A stretch of DNA of 31,109 nt from Basidiobolus ranarum (lineage: Eukaryota > Basidiobolomycota > Basidiobolomycetes > Basidiobolales), in the NCBI GenBank assembly GCA_040143965.1, contig JASJQH010006967.1, positions 1-31,109 of the forward strand, given 5' to 3'. A program made the translations under genes and the position numbers. Positions 1 through 9,574 of the stretch are shown here, in pieces. Each line of letters begins with the position of its first letter. Within the stretch, counting starts at the first letter, position 1. The notes beneath the pieces are model-generated. The model saw only the letters and a list, made by a program, of their open reading frames with translations, did no database searches and had not been told where the DNA came from.

Positions 1-41
1 AATAGCAAATAGTGTATGCATCGAACACACCTAACGACTGC

Positions 42-1779
42 TCATTTGTTCCCTAATTTAAGCCATTTGGGAAGCTTCGTTTTCTTGGTGTTATCTTTCT
101 TTTCATGTTCGGGCTCGTAGTCGGCTGGGACATGAATCTCCCTTGGTATAGGGGAAGGATTGCGAGGGGGCTTTGGGTCACTAATATCCATAGGATCTGA
201 GATAACTTCGGGTTGAATTGAAGGGAGATCCTCCATTAGTGACATCAACTCATCATTGAGATAGACTTCAGATTCGGAGGTGCTTTGAACAAAGGAGAAA
301 AACACCACTGAGGCAGGAGTCAGTCCAGCATCATAGAAGGTTTGACTGTGATCAGTCAACTTTCTTATTGGTGGAGTGACATACAAGTAAAATTCTCTCT
401 CACTCTCTTTCAAAGACTCTCTAACGAAAGAAATCAACTCGGAGATGGGTTGACGAGATAAGAAATTGGCTTGTAATTGCACTCGATTAGGAAAACGAAT
501 TCGAATCAAGGTACGAGGATATCTACGTTGTCTTTGTAAGTCTTCTTGTTCTCGCATCTGACGGGTTTTTAAGGGAGCATTGTCAGTCAAAGAGCGTTTA
601 GTACGTTGATCATTCATGATGGATTTCAATTCTGCGGGTGTTAGCTCGTAAAATGAATCAGGTAACTCAATCTTCGCCGCCATATTTTCATCAGATGAGG
701 GTCGAAATACTTTGACTTCGCGGGTAAACTCCTGTGGTTGTGTTTGGGCTTTCTCCTCTACAATAGAGGATGTTTGTGGAGTAGCTGATGATTGACTGGG
801 CAATGCAGTTTCAAGTGAATTCGAAAACTGACGTTTAGACTGAGGAAGGGGCTGTGTTTCTTCCTTTGGTGGTACCTTAGTTTGAGCTTGGACTGGAGGC
901 TGAGGCTCAAGTTGTTGTGTTGGTTCAATAGTTTGCGACTGAATTGGACCTGAAGTCTGCATTACGGGTTGAGACGACGTTTGTACAGTTTTATCAGCTG
1001 GTACTTCGGTTGGGGTTGAGTTGGTTGCTAAAATAGGTGAAGAGCATTCTTTTTCGATGTCTTGTAGTGATTTTTCTGTTTGTCTGTAAATCAAACGAAT
1101 CAATACATTGCCGGAGGTAATACCAGTAGATTGTAAAGTTGTATTCTTAAGTGCAGAAATAGTCCCGAATTCCTGATTCAAATATACACATACTGGCTGT
1201 AGATATACCTCAGCCTTGTTACTTTTTCCAAAAGAAAATCCTGTAGCAGGTTTAACAGTCTTTTTCGTTAAATTTCTAAAGTTGAAAACCAAATTGTCAA
1301 TCTTCTTATTAAAAAAGAGATTCAATAAATTCTTGATAGTAACCTATTTGAGGAAGCTTCAAAGGAAAGTAAAACGTCCCAGAAAGAGACGGAGGTAGGA
1401 AACTTCTGAATAAGTCTTCCTTCTTCCATCTGAAGAGCAACATTCACTTCGGTAGGAATTTTAGTTGCCTTTATCCGTACTAGTTCAAGTTTAGCACCAG
1501 CAGGTAAATTAGCGAAACGCACAGAAAGCGATAGGTCGAGGTTAGTTTTTCCGTACCTGTAATATATTACAAAAGAAAGCTAGGATCAACGCTGTTGAAA
1601 ACTCAGTAGACTAGGATTGAGTGAATGAGATAAACTCACTTTAAACCATACGAATCAACATCAGGATATTGTTGTTTCTCACACACAGCTAAAACAATAT
1701 TCTTCAAAGGCATAGCAGGAGTCGTCTTGACAAGCTGCTTCCGCCCTTGACCGAAAATGACGGATACATTAGAGGCCAT
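42..1779 (-). CDS. UBX4: UBX-domain protein, TUG/ASPSCR1 (yeast Ubx4) family
   Basis: Cofactor of the AAA ATPase Cdc48/p97; this family binds p97 through a UBX domain. The model has three exons: 1640-1779, 1344-1556 and 42-1275, with introns 1557-1639 (GTGAGT..ACAG) and 1276-1343 (GTTACT..TTTAG). They add up to 528 codons in frame. The start is the ATG read from 1779. Residues 1-75 look like the N-terminal ubiquitin-like TUG domain (begins MASNVSVIFGQGRKQLV). A second ubiquitin-like stretch near 120-185 contains LIRLIYRQTE. A Q/P/T-rich linker follows, then a UBX beta-grasp near 369-447 (RYPRTLIRIRFPNRV ... GLTPASVVFF). The domain order and size fit TUG. The family name is seen in sequence; the p97 role is family knowledge. 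The GTTACT donor of the second intron is weak, but it joins the frames with no spare residues. Confidence 0.88.
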
Positions 1780-2412
1780 TTAAAATAGGTGTTTGATACA
1801 AAAGTGGCCAAGTTGGGTAAGAGGTTATAAGCTTGCATTTGATTTTTGTACGCAATTTGAATGTGATGACATCGATTATGGTTAACTTCGTGTGTGTAAT
1901 CAAGATGGGTATAGATATATAACCCAGATTATTAAGCTTCTAGAACATTTGATGGTTACCTATGCCTAGCTAACTCGTATCTTGGCATCACTTAGCCTAA
2001 TATTGCACTACTCGGTAAAAGCCGGTCGTTTCTGTAGCTTTTATTATGAAATAAAGTGTGCATTCACTACAAAAATCAACAAACCTCTAAGATGTAAATA
2101 TACGATGGACCAGACCAAGAAAACACCCGTCCACTGAACTGAAGAATGGAAATAATTGACAAATCAGAAAGTACAGGTACAAATACAAAATGCAGTTGCT
2201 TCATACAACCCAAACAGCAGGAAGTGAGGCATAAGAGTATCGTAGATGTGTGGAACCAAGGGATGTTATCTCAAAGCAGATGCGGCTCATTAAATGGTCT
2301 AGGATAAGGACAAAATATTGTACATCATGAATTATGGTTCAGAGGAAGCTTTCCATAGAAAATAAAGAACCATTCAATTATGACCGAGTAACAATAAATT
2401 AAGTATTGGCTT
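1780..2412. other. Intergenic: SPT7 3' end and UBX4 promoter
   Basis: A 633-bp gap lies between two minus-strand genes. No convincing frame, repeat or RNA gene was seen. It should hold the SPT7 3' UTR and the promoter of the UBX gene. An AT-rich patch around 1905-1925 (gatatataac) could serve as a core element, but this is weak. Confidence 0.5.
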
Positions 2413-5400
2413 CTACTTTTTAGATTGCTTTTGCTTTTCTCTCTCCTCTTCTCGTAACTTTTTCTTGTCTGCTTTCTCGGCCAATTTAGCTGCCTTGGCC
2501 TCTGCCTTTTGCTTCTTCTTCTCCGCACGCTCTGCCATTGCTGCCTCATACTCAAGTCGCTTCTTTTTGTTGATTTTTGCATTCGCCGCAGATATATCTG
2601 CTGGTTTTTTGTCTCCGGCTCCGATGACCTTGGTCACTGGTGGATATCGCGGTTTAAATGGATTCCGCATTTTGGGTGAAAGAAATTCATCCTAATACAG
2701 CTTGTCAATGGGACTTACTATGTACATACGAACAAGTTAATAAAAATACCTCAACAAAATCTCCATTATTCTCCTCCAATTTCTTAGCATAGTAGATTCG
2801 GAGTAAACCAATGACGCCATCCGAACTCTTGATCGGAGGGAACGAAGGAGGCGGCGGGTATGGGACATCAGCTGAAATAGAGATAAATAACCATAGTGTA
2901 TGAATGCATATCATTATCGAACTTACGTGTGGGTGCACTAAAAATCAATCCGAGGGTTAATGGTAAAGCAAGAATGGAAGGCCCTGAAGTAAACAAACAT
3001 ACCTAGTAGATTGACTGGGGATATTTCTATTTTGTTTCTGGCCGAACCATAGCTTCGTGGGAACCTAGATGCACGAACGTTAAGAAATACAACAGGCTGC
3101 AGCACTTCTAATATAACTTACAGAAAGTGTACTGATGTTGAATTCTTTGTCCAAACCCAGTTCTTTGAACCCAAAGAAATCTTCTCCTAACTCTTCTCCA
3201 AAACCACCACTAGAGAGAGAGTAAAATTACAATGGTTTCAGGGTGATAGTATACAGTATGAAAATACCTTGCAAAAGCATCCTCACTGTCGAATATATGC
3301 TCATCAAGAGTAGGATCTCCATCAGTGTTTTGCTGAATAGAATTCAAATGCATCAGTATGTGGCTCATTTCGTTGTGAAGAAGGAGAGTATTTACCGTTA
3401 ATATATCTTGATAGCTAGCATCCAACCGTCGATGTAGATCATTCAAACGATTGTTGTATCTGAATACATCGTCTCTAACGTATCCCTCCAACGCATCGAC
3501 ACTACGGATCCCGTTTTCATAAAGAGAGTGCAGTATTATTTCCTAAAAGTAGGACGTTAGAGACAACAACTGGAGCACCCGATATACTTGAAAGAATTAC
3601 TTCAGCGCTCATTCCATGATTGTAACTGTCCATGTATGAACGAAGTGTCTTTCCAAGATTAAGGAAGAATTCAATCACAACGTCTGTAAGCAAAGCTAAG
3701 GCAATAGGCTGGGCAGCTTCAAATACAAAAACTCGAAGCTCAATAAAAAAGCAGTTGATGCAAGCTTGTTTTGTAACTAACCTTCAAATCCAGCATGTGC
3801 TAGAAGCTTGGTAGAAGCCCTTTCTAACATGGTATTTCCAATCTCTTTACTTATCAAAAGAGGAGGAAGTCCGACTCCATCAGGAGAGGGGGGCTCTTCT
3901 ATTTCAAAATCTTCATCCTTTTGAGCATCCGAGGCACGGGGATCAATCTAGGTAGAACATGCGAGAGTGAATGAATTAGGATCAGTAGGATCGAACATTA
4001 TGCAGAACTGAAGGCTTGCTTACGGGCATATTCATCTTTGCGTTCATAATTTTAGTATGAACAATACGTATTTTCTTGAGCTCTTCAATGTTGGTATCAA
4101 CCATACCAGACACACCCTGTTTGGAGAATCGGCACCCAGGATATAAGGCTATATTAGGAGCATCTTTGCTTTCGTTTGTGTCCTCTTCAAAAAGTCTATT
4201 CTGCTCATGGATGTCAAGAATAGGTTGGTAGACATCTGGGAATCCGGATTGTAAATGATACTCAGGAACAAAAACCTCTTTGACTTTTTTCTTTGGCCGT
4301 TTTTTAAAGGTTTTGGCAATAAATTCGAAACGGTCTTCCTCTTCGGACTCCTCAGCCGAGCCGTCAGACAAGACTAGCACACAGTCATGACTCGTAAGGG
4401 AACTTTCATAATGCTTCATTCCTTGGGGTGTGCGTAATAAGGCTTGCTGTTCGGAGAATGGACGAGTTCGTTGCACTTCCTGATGCTCTGCTTTTTCGGC
4501 ACGCAGTTTACGAGTTAGGGTCCGCCAGGTATGTAGCTGCGGCTCTTCAAAAACTTTGATGGTTTTCAGCTTTTCATGAGTAGTTTCTGATGGTTGAGTC
4601 TCCTCATCCTTGCTGGCGTTCTCTATAGATTCCGATGATTCTCTCTCGGTGGTAGCTACAGATTGACTTACACTGGTTGTATGGTTAGTATTTTCACTTT
4701 CGACTTTGGGTGTTTGCTCCTCTGGTTTTGTCTGACTCTCTTCCGTATCTTTTTTCTTTAGCTCTTCGTTTTGAGCCTTTTCAGCATCTACCTCAGCTTT
4801 GTCTCGAATCACGATATCTGGAACATTAGCGAGAAGCAGATTTGTTTTCTTCTTCATCGCATAAGCATGCTTACGATATATACTAGCAGGATCCGTATTG
4901 TAGGCTAGACAATTGGCGTATATCAGATTCAAGTCAACCGTAAACTCGGCTTTACTTTTGTATTGAAAAGTCTTAAGCTTTTTCCCCATGGTTCCCAAGT
5001 CCATTGGGTGCTTAACGATATCGAAATAATCCGGAGCCTCTCGCTTACTCACTTTATTCAAGAATGGTAGGGAGTGTTCTGTGTAGTTTCTGAGCTCATT
5101 TATGATCTTCTCGCAGCACTCATACAACTCCTCCTGCCCTACTTTCTCATCACTAGCCCATTTGGATCTATGTGGCCGCACGTCTGTCAGCAAACTTTTG
5201 ATTTCATGATCTGTAAGAGAGGTCATGTTTCTTTTGGAACTTATTGCCGTCAACAGATGCTATCAAAAGAAACCGGGTAAATAAACCTAACCATATCAAA
5301 ATCTCTATAAAACATAACTATGCCTTCATTCCACTGTTGATGTTGAGCAGTGGGTTTTTAACTTCTTCTTTTTCTTTTTCAGCCACTTGTGTAGGTTGAG

Positions 5401-6329
5401 CATCGATTGGTTCGGGATCTTTACTCTGTGTTTCTTCCTCTATCTTTAATTTTTCCTGTAGTATCGAGTTAGTCAAAAAATCAACATCGAAGCTTAGAAG
5501 ATTCAACGTGTTACCTCTATGAGTTGTTGCTCCGCTATAGCCGCCTGATCAAATTCAACTGTATAATAAACCGAATTTACTGGATATTCTTCGTCCTTTT
5601 TACGCTGAAAGCAAGCTATTAAAAATAACATTTACGAGAATTAGAAACGCAATGTACTTATAGTTATGACAGAATATTTCGTGACTTACGTATTTCCTCT
5701 AATTTTTTTGAGAAATCATCGTTGTATGTAGCAGGAGATGGTACTTGAGAAGAAATGATGACTGACTCTTCCTCCTCTTCATCGTAATCATCATCATAAT
5801 CCTCTTCGATCACCCTTCTTTTTTTCGTAGCCACATTTTCACCAAAAACACCATTAGTAGCGACAGTTTTAGATAGCGGCTCAGGGGTTATTTCGTCAAG
5901 GTCGATCAGAGGAAAAGAGCAACAGTTAAAGTTTTGAATGTTTCCCGAGTATAACTGCTCGTACAACATAGCTCGCGTACGAAATGCAGCTATACATTTA
6001 ATACTATAAGAATTATTATCCAGTCTCGGGAAGTCCTCTTTATTGGGAGTATCTTTTGAGGAGTTTGAAATAAGATCTGGTTCGGTTTCAGTTGTTATCA
6101 CGTCGAAATGTTTGGAAATGAGTGACTCTTCGGATTGAAGTTCAAGGCTTTTAGGTTCAAACTCTATTGCAAAGAATTTTTGCCAGGTATTTCGATCTTT
6201 GAGTGCCTCTTTGAAGTAGAAATATTCCACTTCGGTGAGGTAAAATTGTACTTCATTATTATTGTCTATTTGTTTTGCTGCTTCATAACTTATCTTCAAA
6301 AAAGACCGAGGAAAACTGGCGAACACCAT
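2413..6329 (-). CDS. SPT7: SAGA subunit Spt7 (bromodomain + histone fold)
   Basis: Scaffold subunit of the SAGA histone acetyltransferase complex. Exons read from the minus strand: 5690-6329, 5515-5615, 5387-5455, 5319-5333, 4024-5259, 3782-3947, 3601-3716, 3268-3542, 3122-3209, 3003-3064, 2927-2937, 2750-2871, 2413-2691. The sum is about 1059 codons in frame. The bromodomain follows a conserved Spt7 run (RSKWASDEKVGQEELYECCE, PFLNKVSKREAPDYFDIVKH, DLGTMGKKLKTFQYKSKAEF). A C-terminal histone-fold region begins STKLLAHAGFEAAQPIALAL; then come GEDFFGFKELGLDKEF, a PYPPPPSFPPIKSSDG stretch and a K/E-rich tail. Three points are open: the 5319-5386 join may instead be a 1-nt frameshift, 3333-3395 may be a 63-nt in-frame intron, and the N-terminus rests on one ATG at 6329. 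Family assignment is firm; exon detail is moderate. Confidence 0.9.
2927..2937 (-). other. SPT7: 11-nt microexon of SPT7
   Basis: TGCACCCACAC is flanked by a TTTTTAG acceptor (intron 2938-3002, donor GTATGT) and a GTAAGT donor (intron 2872-2926, acceptor TTTCAG). Skipping it would shift the frame. Including it joins the exon at 3003-3064 to the PYPPPPSFPPIK exon without a stop. Confidence 0.75.
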
Positions 6330-6554
6330 GGTTCTCCCCTTTGCTCATTCCAAGGTTGAGAAAGTATTAAACGGAACCTGAGTTCGCGAGTCACTCTATT
6401 GTGCACGTGATACCTCATGGTTGAAAAATGGAAAATTGTGAAATCATTCCAGCATTTTTTGAAGATGATTCTCGATAAATAAGCCAAATAAGAAAAGGGG
6501 GCTAGAATTAGCGGAATTTAGGATTTGAATAATTATCGAACAATGGTTGGACTC

Positions 6555-6574
6555 TAACCCTAACCCTAACCCTA
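6555..6574. repeat. Interstitial telomere-like repeat (TAACCC)3
   Basis: Three perfect TAACCC units plus TA. They lie 226 bp upstream of the SPT7 start. They match the TTAGGG telomere repeat of most filamentous fungi and the telobox class of promoter motifs. Two-unit copies occur at 14691-14702 and 30170-30180. Confidence 0.85.
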
Positions 6575-6935
6575 TATCTCAGTATTGTAAACACAAGATA
6601 ACAATGAAGGCTTGACTGTCACCATGGCGGATCAAAACTAGTTCGCTGGTAGAAAAGTGGCGGAGTTAATATCGTTCTCAAGGTGTGTGTTTCTGACGTA
6701 TTTACTCATTTGATTGCTTACATGTTTGTAATTCTGACTAACCTATATATAAAGATGCGCATTAAGACCTGTGATCACCCGCGCTTGCTACGGTACAGTG
6801 ATTGCTTCGTGTTGTGTAATATTGAATATACGACACGAGTCAAAACATTGGCTCTTGAGAGACAAATGAATCAGTGTACATCCAGCTACATCCAGCCAAT
6901 ACACAATTAATTTCAGATTTGCATGATTTCCCAAT

Positions 6936-6943
6936 TGACGTCA
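6936..6943. promoter_or_regulatory. CRE/ATF palindrome TGACGTCA
   Basis: A perfect 8-bp CREB/ATF-type bZIP site about 550 bp upstream of the subtilase start. A match of this length can arise by chance, and no binding evidence exists here. Confidence 0.35.
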
Positions 6944-7325
6944 CCAATGAATTACGTATATTTTTGGATAGCACTGAGGTAAACTGGATTGTAGGTTCAC
7001 TGATCAATTCGCGTGCCACTTCTCAGTGAATCAAGGAGACAATCAGGGGGTTTAGGATAGTGACAGTAATGACTGATTGGCTAACAATCAATCGACCTCT
7101 ACATTACGTACTTTTCCTTGTTTACTCGATTTGAGAGCAAGTTGAAAGCAAAATAAGAGTTGACAATGACACCACTGAAGTATATTAACAATGATATTAA
7201 CAATGCTCACCAGGTGCCAATATCACACGATCACTCACGTTGAGAATGTCTTACCACTTGTTCTCGCAGCAGTTATTACTTAGGAACCATTCCTATCTGA
7301 CTCCTAATTATCTCTATCTCATGAC

Positions 7326-7370
7326 CCAATCAGAGTCTCACCTTATTAAACCCCCAGATGCATATAAAAG
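7326..7370 (+). promoter_or_regulatory. Subtilase core promoter (CCAAT + TATAAAAG)
   Basis: CCAAT at 7326-7330 and TATAAAAG at 7363-7370 stand 33 bp apart. The TATA box is 117 bp upstream of the ATG at 7487. A canonical TATA box fits a regulated, strongly expressed gene. Confidence 0.65.
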
Positions 7371-7486
7371 CCGAACATCACCTTCTTGGATTTTCAGATC
7401 ACATTTCATTTCCAGTCATATTTCTCTGGACACAAGCCTTCTGAGCCTATTTATTATTTTTCATAGTAGAATATCACTAGTTTGCA

Positions 7487-8758
7487 ATGGCCTGGAAAAC
7501 TAACATCATCTTTGCTACTCTCTACGCTACTGCATCGACTTTCGCATTCTACATTGAACAGCCTTATGCTCCCATCATCAGCTCCTTGGATGCTGAGATT
7601 ATTCCCAACTCATACATCGTTGTTCTTAAGGATGGTACCCGGGACTCTCTACTTAACCATCAGGCTTGGTTGACCTCCTTCTTACAAATTGCCAATATTA
7701 ACACTGAGGGTCAAGTCGTAACTAATCAAATCGATCACATTTACGACGCTAATGGATTCAAAGGTTATGCTGGACTTTTTCATGATGAAGTGATCGAACG
7801 CATTAGAGAGATGGACGATGTCGCTTACATTGAGCCCAACTCCATGGTATATGCTTCGGAATTGCAAAAGAATGCTCCTTGGGGACTGTCAAGAATTTCT
7901 CATCGTGAAGCCCTCTCTTTCGGTACTTACAATAAATACCTTTACGACAACAAGGGTGGTAATGATGTCACTGCTTATATCGTAGACACCGGTGTTAATG
8001 TTGAACATGAAGATTTTGAGGGCAGAGCTACTTGGGGAGCCACCATACCAGAGAACGATGAGGATAAGGATGGTAATGGTCATGGTACTCACGTTGCTGG
8101 AACTGTTGCTGGTAAGCGTTTTGGAGTTGCCAAGGGAGCTAAGATTGTGGCCGTAAAAGTTCTACGCTCCAATGGTTCCGGAACAATGGCTGATGTTGTT
8201 AAGGGTGTTACATGGGTAATCACTGCTCATCAACAGGCTGTGCTCGAAGCGCAACGTGCCGGTAAAACACACAAGGGTAGTGTTGCTAATATGAGTCTTG
8301 GTGGTGGTAAAAGCGTTGCCTTGAACGAAGCCGTTAATTCCGCCGTCGCTAATGGTGTCCACTTTGCTGTCGCTGCTGGCAACGACAACAGGGATGCCTG
8401 CAGTTATTCTCCTGCTTCTGCTGAAAGCGCAGTAACTGTTGGTGCAAGTGCTATCAATGACGAGAGAGCTTGGTTCTCTAACCATGGCAAGTGCGTTGAT
8501 ATCTTTGCTCCAGGTAAGGATATCATCTCCACATGGATTGGCTCCAAGGTCGCCACCAACACTATCTCCGGAACATCAATGGCCAGTCCTCACATCTGTG
8601 GTCTCCTTGCCTATATGCTTTCCTTTGAATCCAACAGTACCATTACACCTAAAGAACTCAAGAGCAAGCTTATTGAAGCAGGTACCAAAGATATTTTGCA
8701 GAAGTTGACTGGAGAGACACCTAATGTATTGGCCTACAATAACCCACCTGAAGCTTAA
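7487..8758 (+). CDS. Secreted/vacuolar subtilisin-like serine protease (S8, proteinase K/cerevisin type)
   Basis: Serine endopeptidase made as a pre-pro-enzyme of 423 aa, without introns. A hydrophobic N-terminus (residues 5-21) looks like a signal peptide. An inhibitor-I9 propeptide spans about 42-123 (NSYIVVLKDG ... VAYIEPNSMV). The catalytic domain starts near 129 (NAPWGLSRIS). The triad is complete: D167 in YIVDTGV, H199 in GHGTHVAGT and S364 in SGTSMASPH; N299 in AAGND is the oxyanion-hole Asn. No C-terminal extension is present. Such proteases serve in nutrition, vacuolar turnover or host attack, and the sequence does not decide which. The gene is intronless, unlike most of its neighbours, and has CCAAT and TATA boxes. 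The fold assignment is certain; the location (secreted or vacuolar) is inference. Confidence 0.95.
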   Translation: MAWKTNIIFATLYATASTFAFYIEQPYAPIISSLDAEIIPNSYIVVLKDGTRDSLLNHQAWLTSFLQIANINTEGQVVTNQIDHIYDANGFKGYAGLFHDEVIERIREMDDVAYIEPNSMVYASELQKNAPWGLSRISHREALSFGTYNKYLYDNKGGNDVTAYIVDTGVNVEHEDFEGRATWGATIPENDEDKDGNGHGTHVAGTVAGKRFGVAKGAKIVAVKVLRSNGSGTMADVVKGVTWVITAHQQAVLEAQRAGKTHKGSVANMSLGGGKSVALNEAVNSAVANGVHFAVAAGNDNRDACSYSPASAESAVTVGASAINDERAWFSNHGKCVDIFAPGKDIISTWIGSKVATNTISGTSMASPHICGLLAYMLSFESNSTITPKELKSKLIEAGTKDILQKLTGETPNVLAYNNPPEA

Positions 8759-9574
8759 ATGTGAACCGTTGATTTTTAACCCGTTGTTTGTACAGAAGTT
8801 TTATGGTCCATATTGTTCACTTTTCTTTCCATGTTTGAATTATTTTTCATTCCTCGAACACAAATAAGACATTGACTTATTTCGAAATATAATATATAAC
8901 CACTAATTGGTATGTGTACTATTCACTAATAAAGCACCAATTGCATATCATCATTTGAAGGAGACAATACGCAAGAACATTTCTTAGAGTTGACCACATA
9001 CCAGTTAGGATTAATCTTAGACTACTACAGGGATTGATAAATGTTGCTTCAACTATCTGCTGAATTAATATATACAGATGCTGATATAGTAGCAAGTAAC
9101 CATTACTTGTTTCTTGCTGTTGATAAAACCTTGTTAGAGATTGCATGCCACAATGGTGTTAATATTAAAGTATATTTTCCATTAAATTTGTGCATTCGTT
9201 ATCAGAGTAATCTTCACAGAATACGGTAGACACTAAAGAACAACAGTGTAATGAACCGGACTTGACGAAACTGTCTAATAAGGAAAAAGGAATTTCTTCC
9301 AATCAGTGTAGATATTTGAGAAATTCCATGTTAAGACAAAACCAAAATTCCATAATATAATAACCATAAAACCCTAGGGAAGTAATTCATGAAATCTCAT
9401 TAAATCGGGGATTCGCATGGGTCAGTTAGTTAAATTCCAATGAATTTTTTTGACTTTATAAAAGATTATCAGCAACCAATTCCACTTTGTTATTCTTTTT
9501 GATTGGGATTTTTTGTATTTTAGTTTAACTTCAACTATAATTTTCTTTTACCTGGTACTTTTGTCACGTCGAAC
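8759..9574. other. Intergenic: subtilase 3' region and SNF2 promoter
   Basis: An 816-bp AT-rich gap. AATAAA at 8928-8933 may serve polyadenylation of the subtilase. TATAAAAG at 9457-9464 lies 111 bp upstream of the SNF2 ATG. The short frames here look random. Confidence 0.6.
9457..9464 (+). promoter_or_regulatory. SNF2: TATA box of SNF2
   Basis: TATAAAAG stands 111 bp before the ATG at 9575 in an otherwise featureless AT-rich promoter. Confidence 0.5.

Larger units (their letters stand above)
6330..7486. other. Divergent intergenic region, SPT7 / subtilase
   Basis: A 1157-bp gap lies between divergent genes. No ORF with protein-like character was seen. It contains a telomere-like repeat (6555-6574), a TGACGTCA palindrome (6936-6943), a 12-bp direct duplication of TATTAACAATGA (7183-7205), a CCAAT box (7326-7330) and a TATA box (7363-7370). 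The last two belong to the subtilase promoter. Confidence 0.7.

Noticed and set aside
8919-9229. Overlapping short frames on both strands after the subtilase
   Set aside because: AT-rich noncoding composition, no splice pattern, no similarity recognised.
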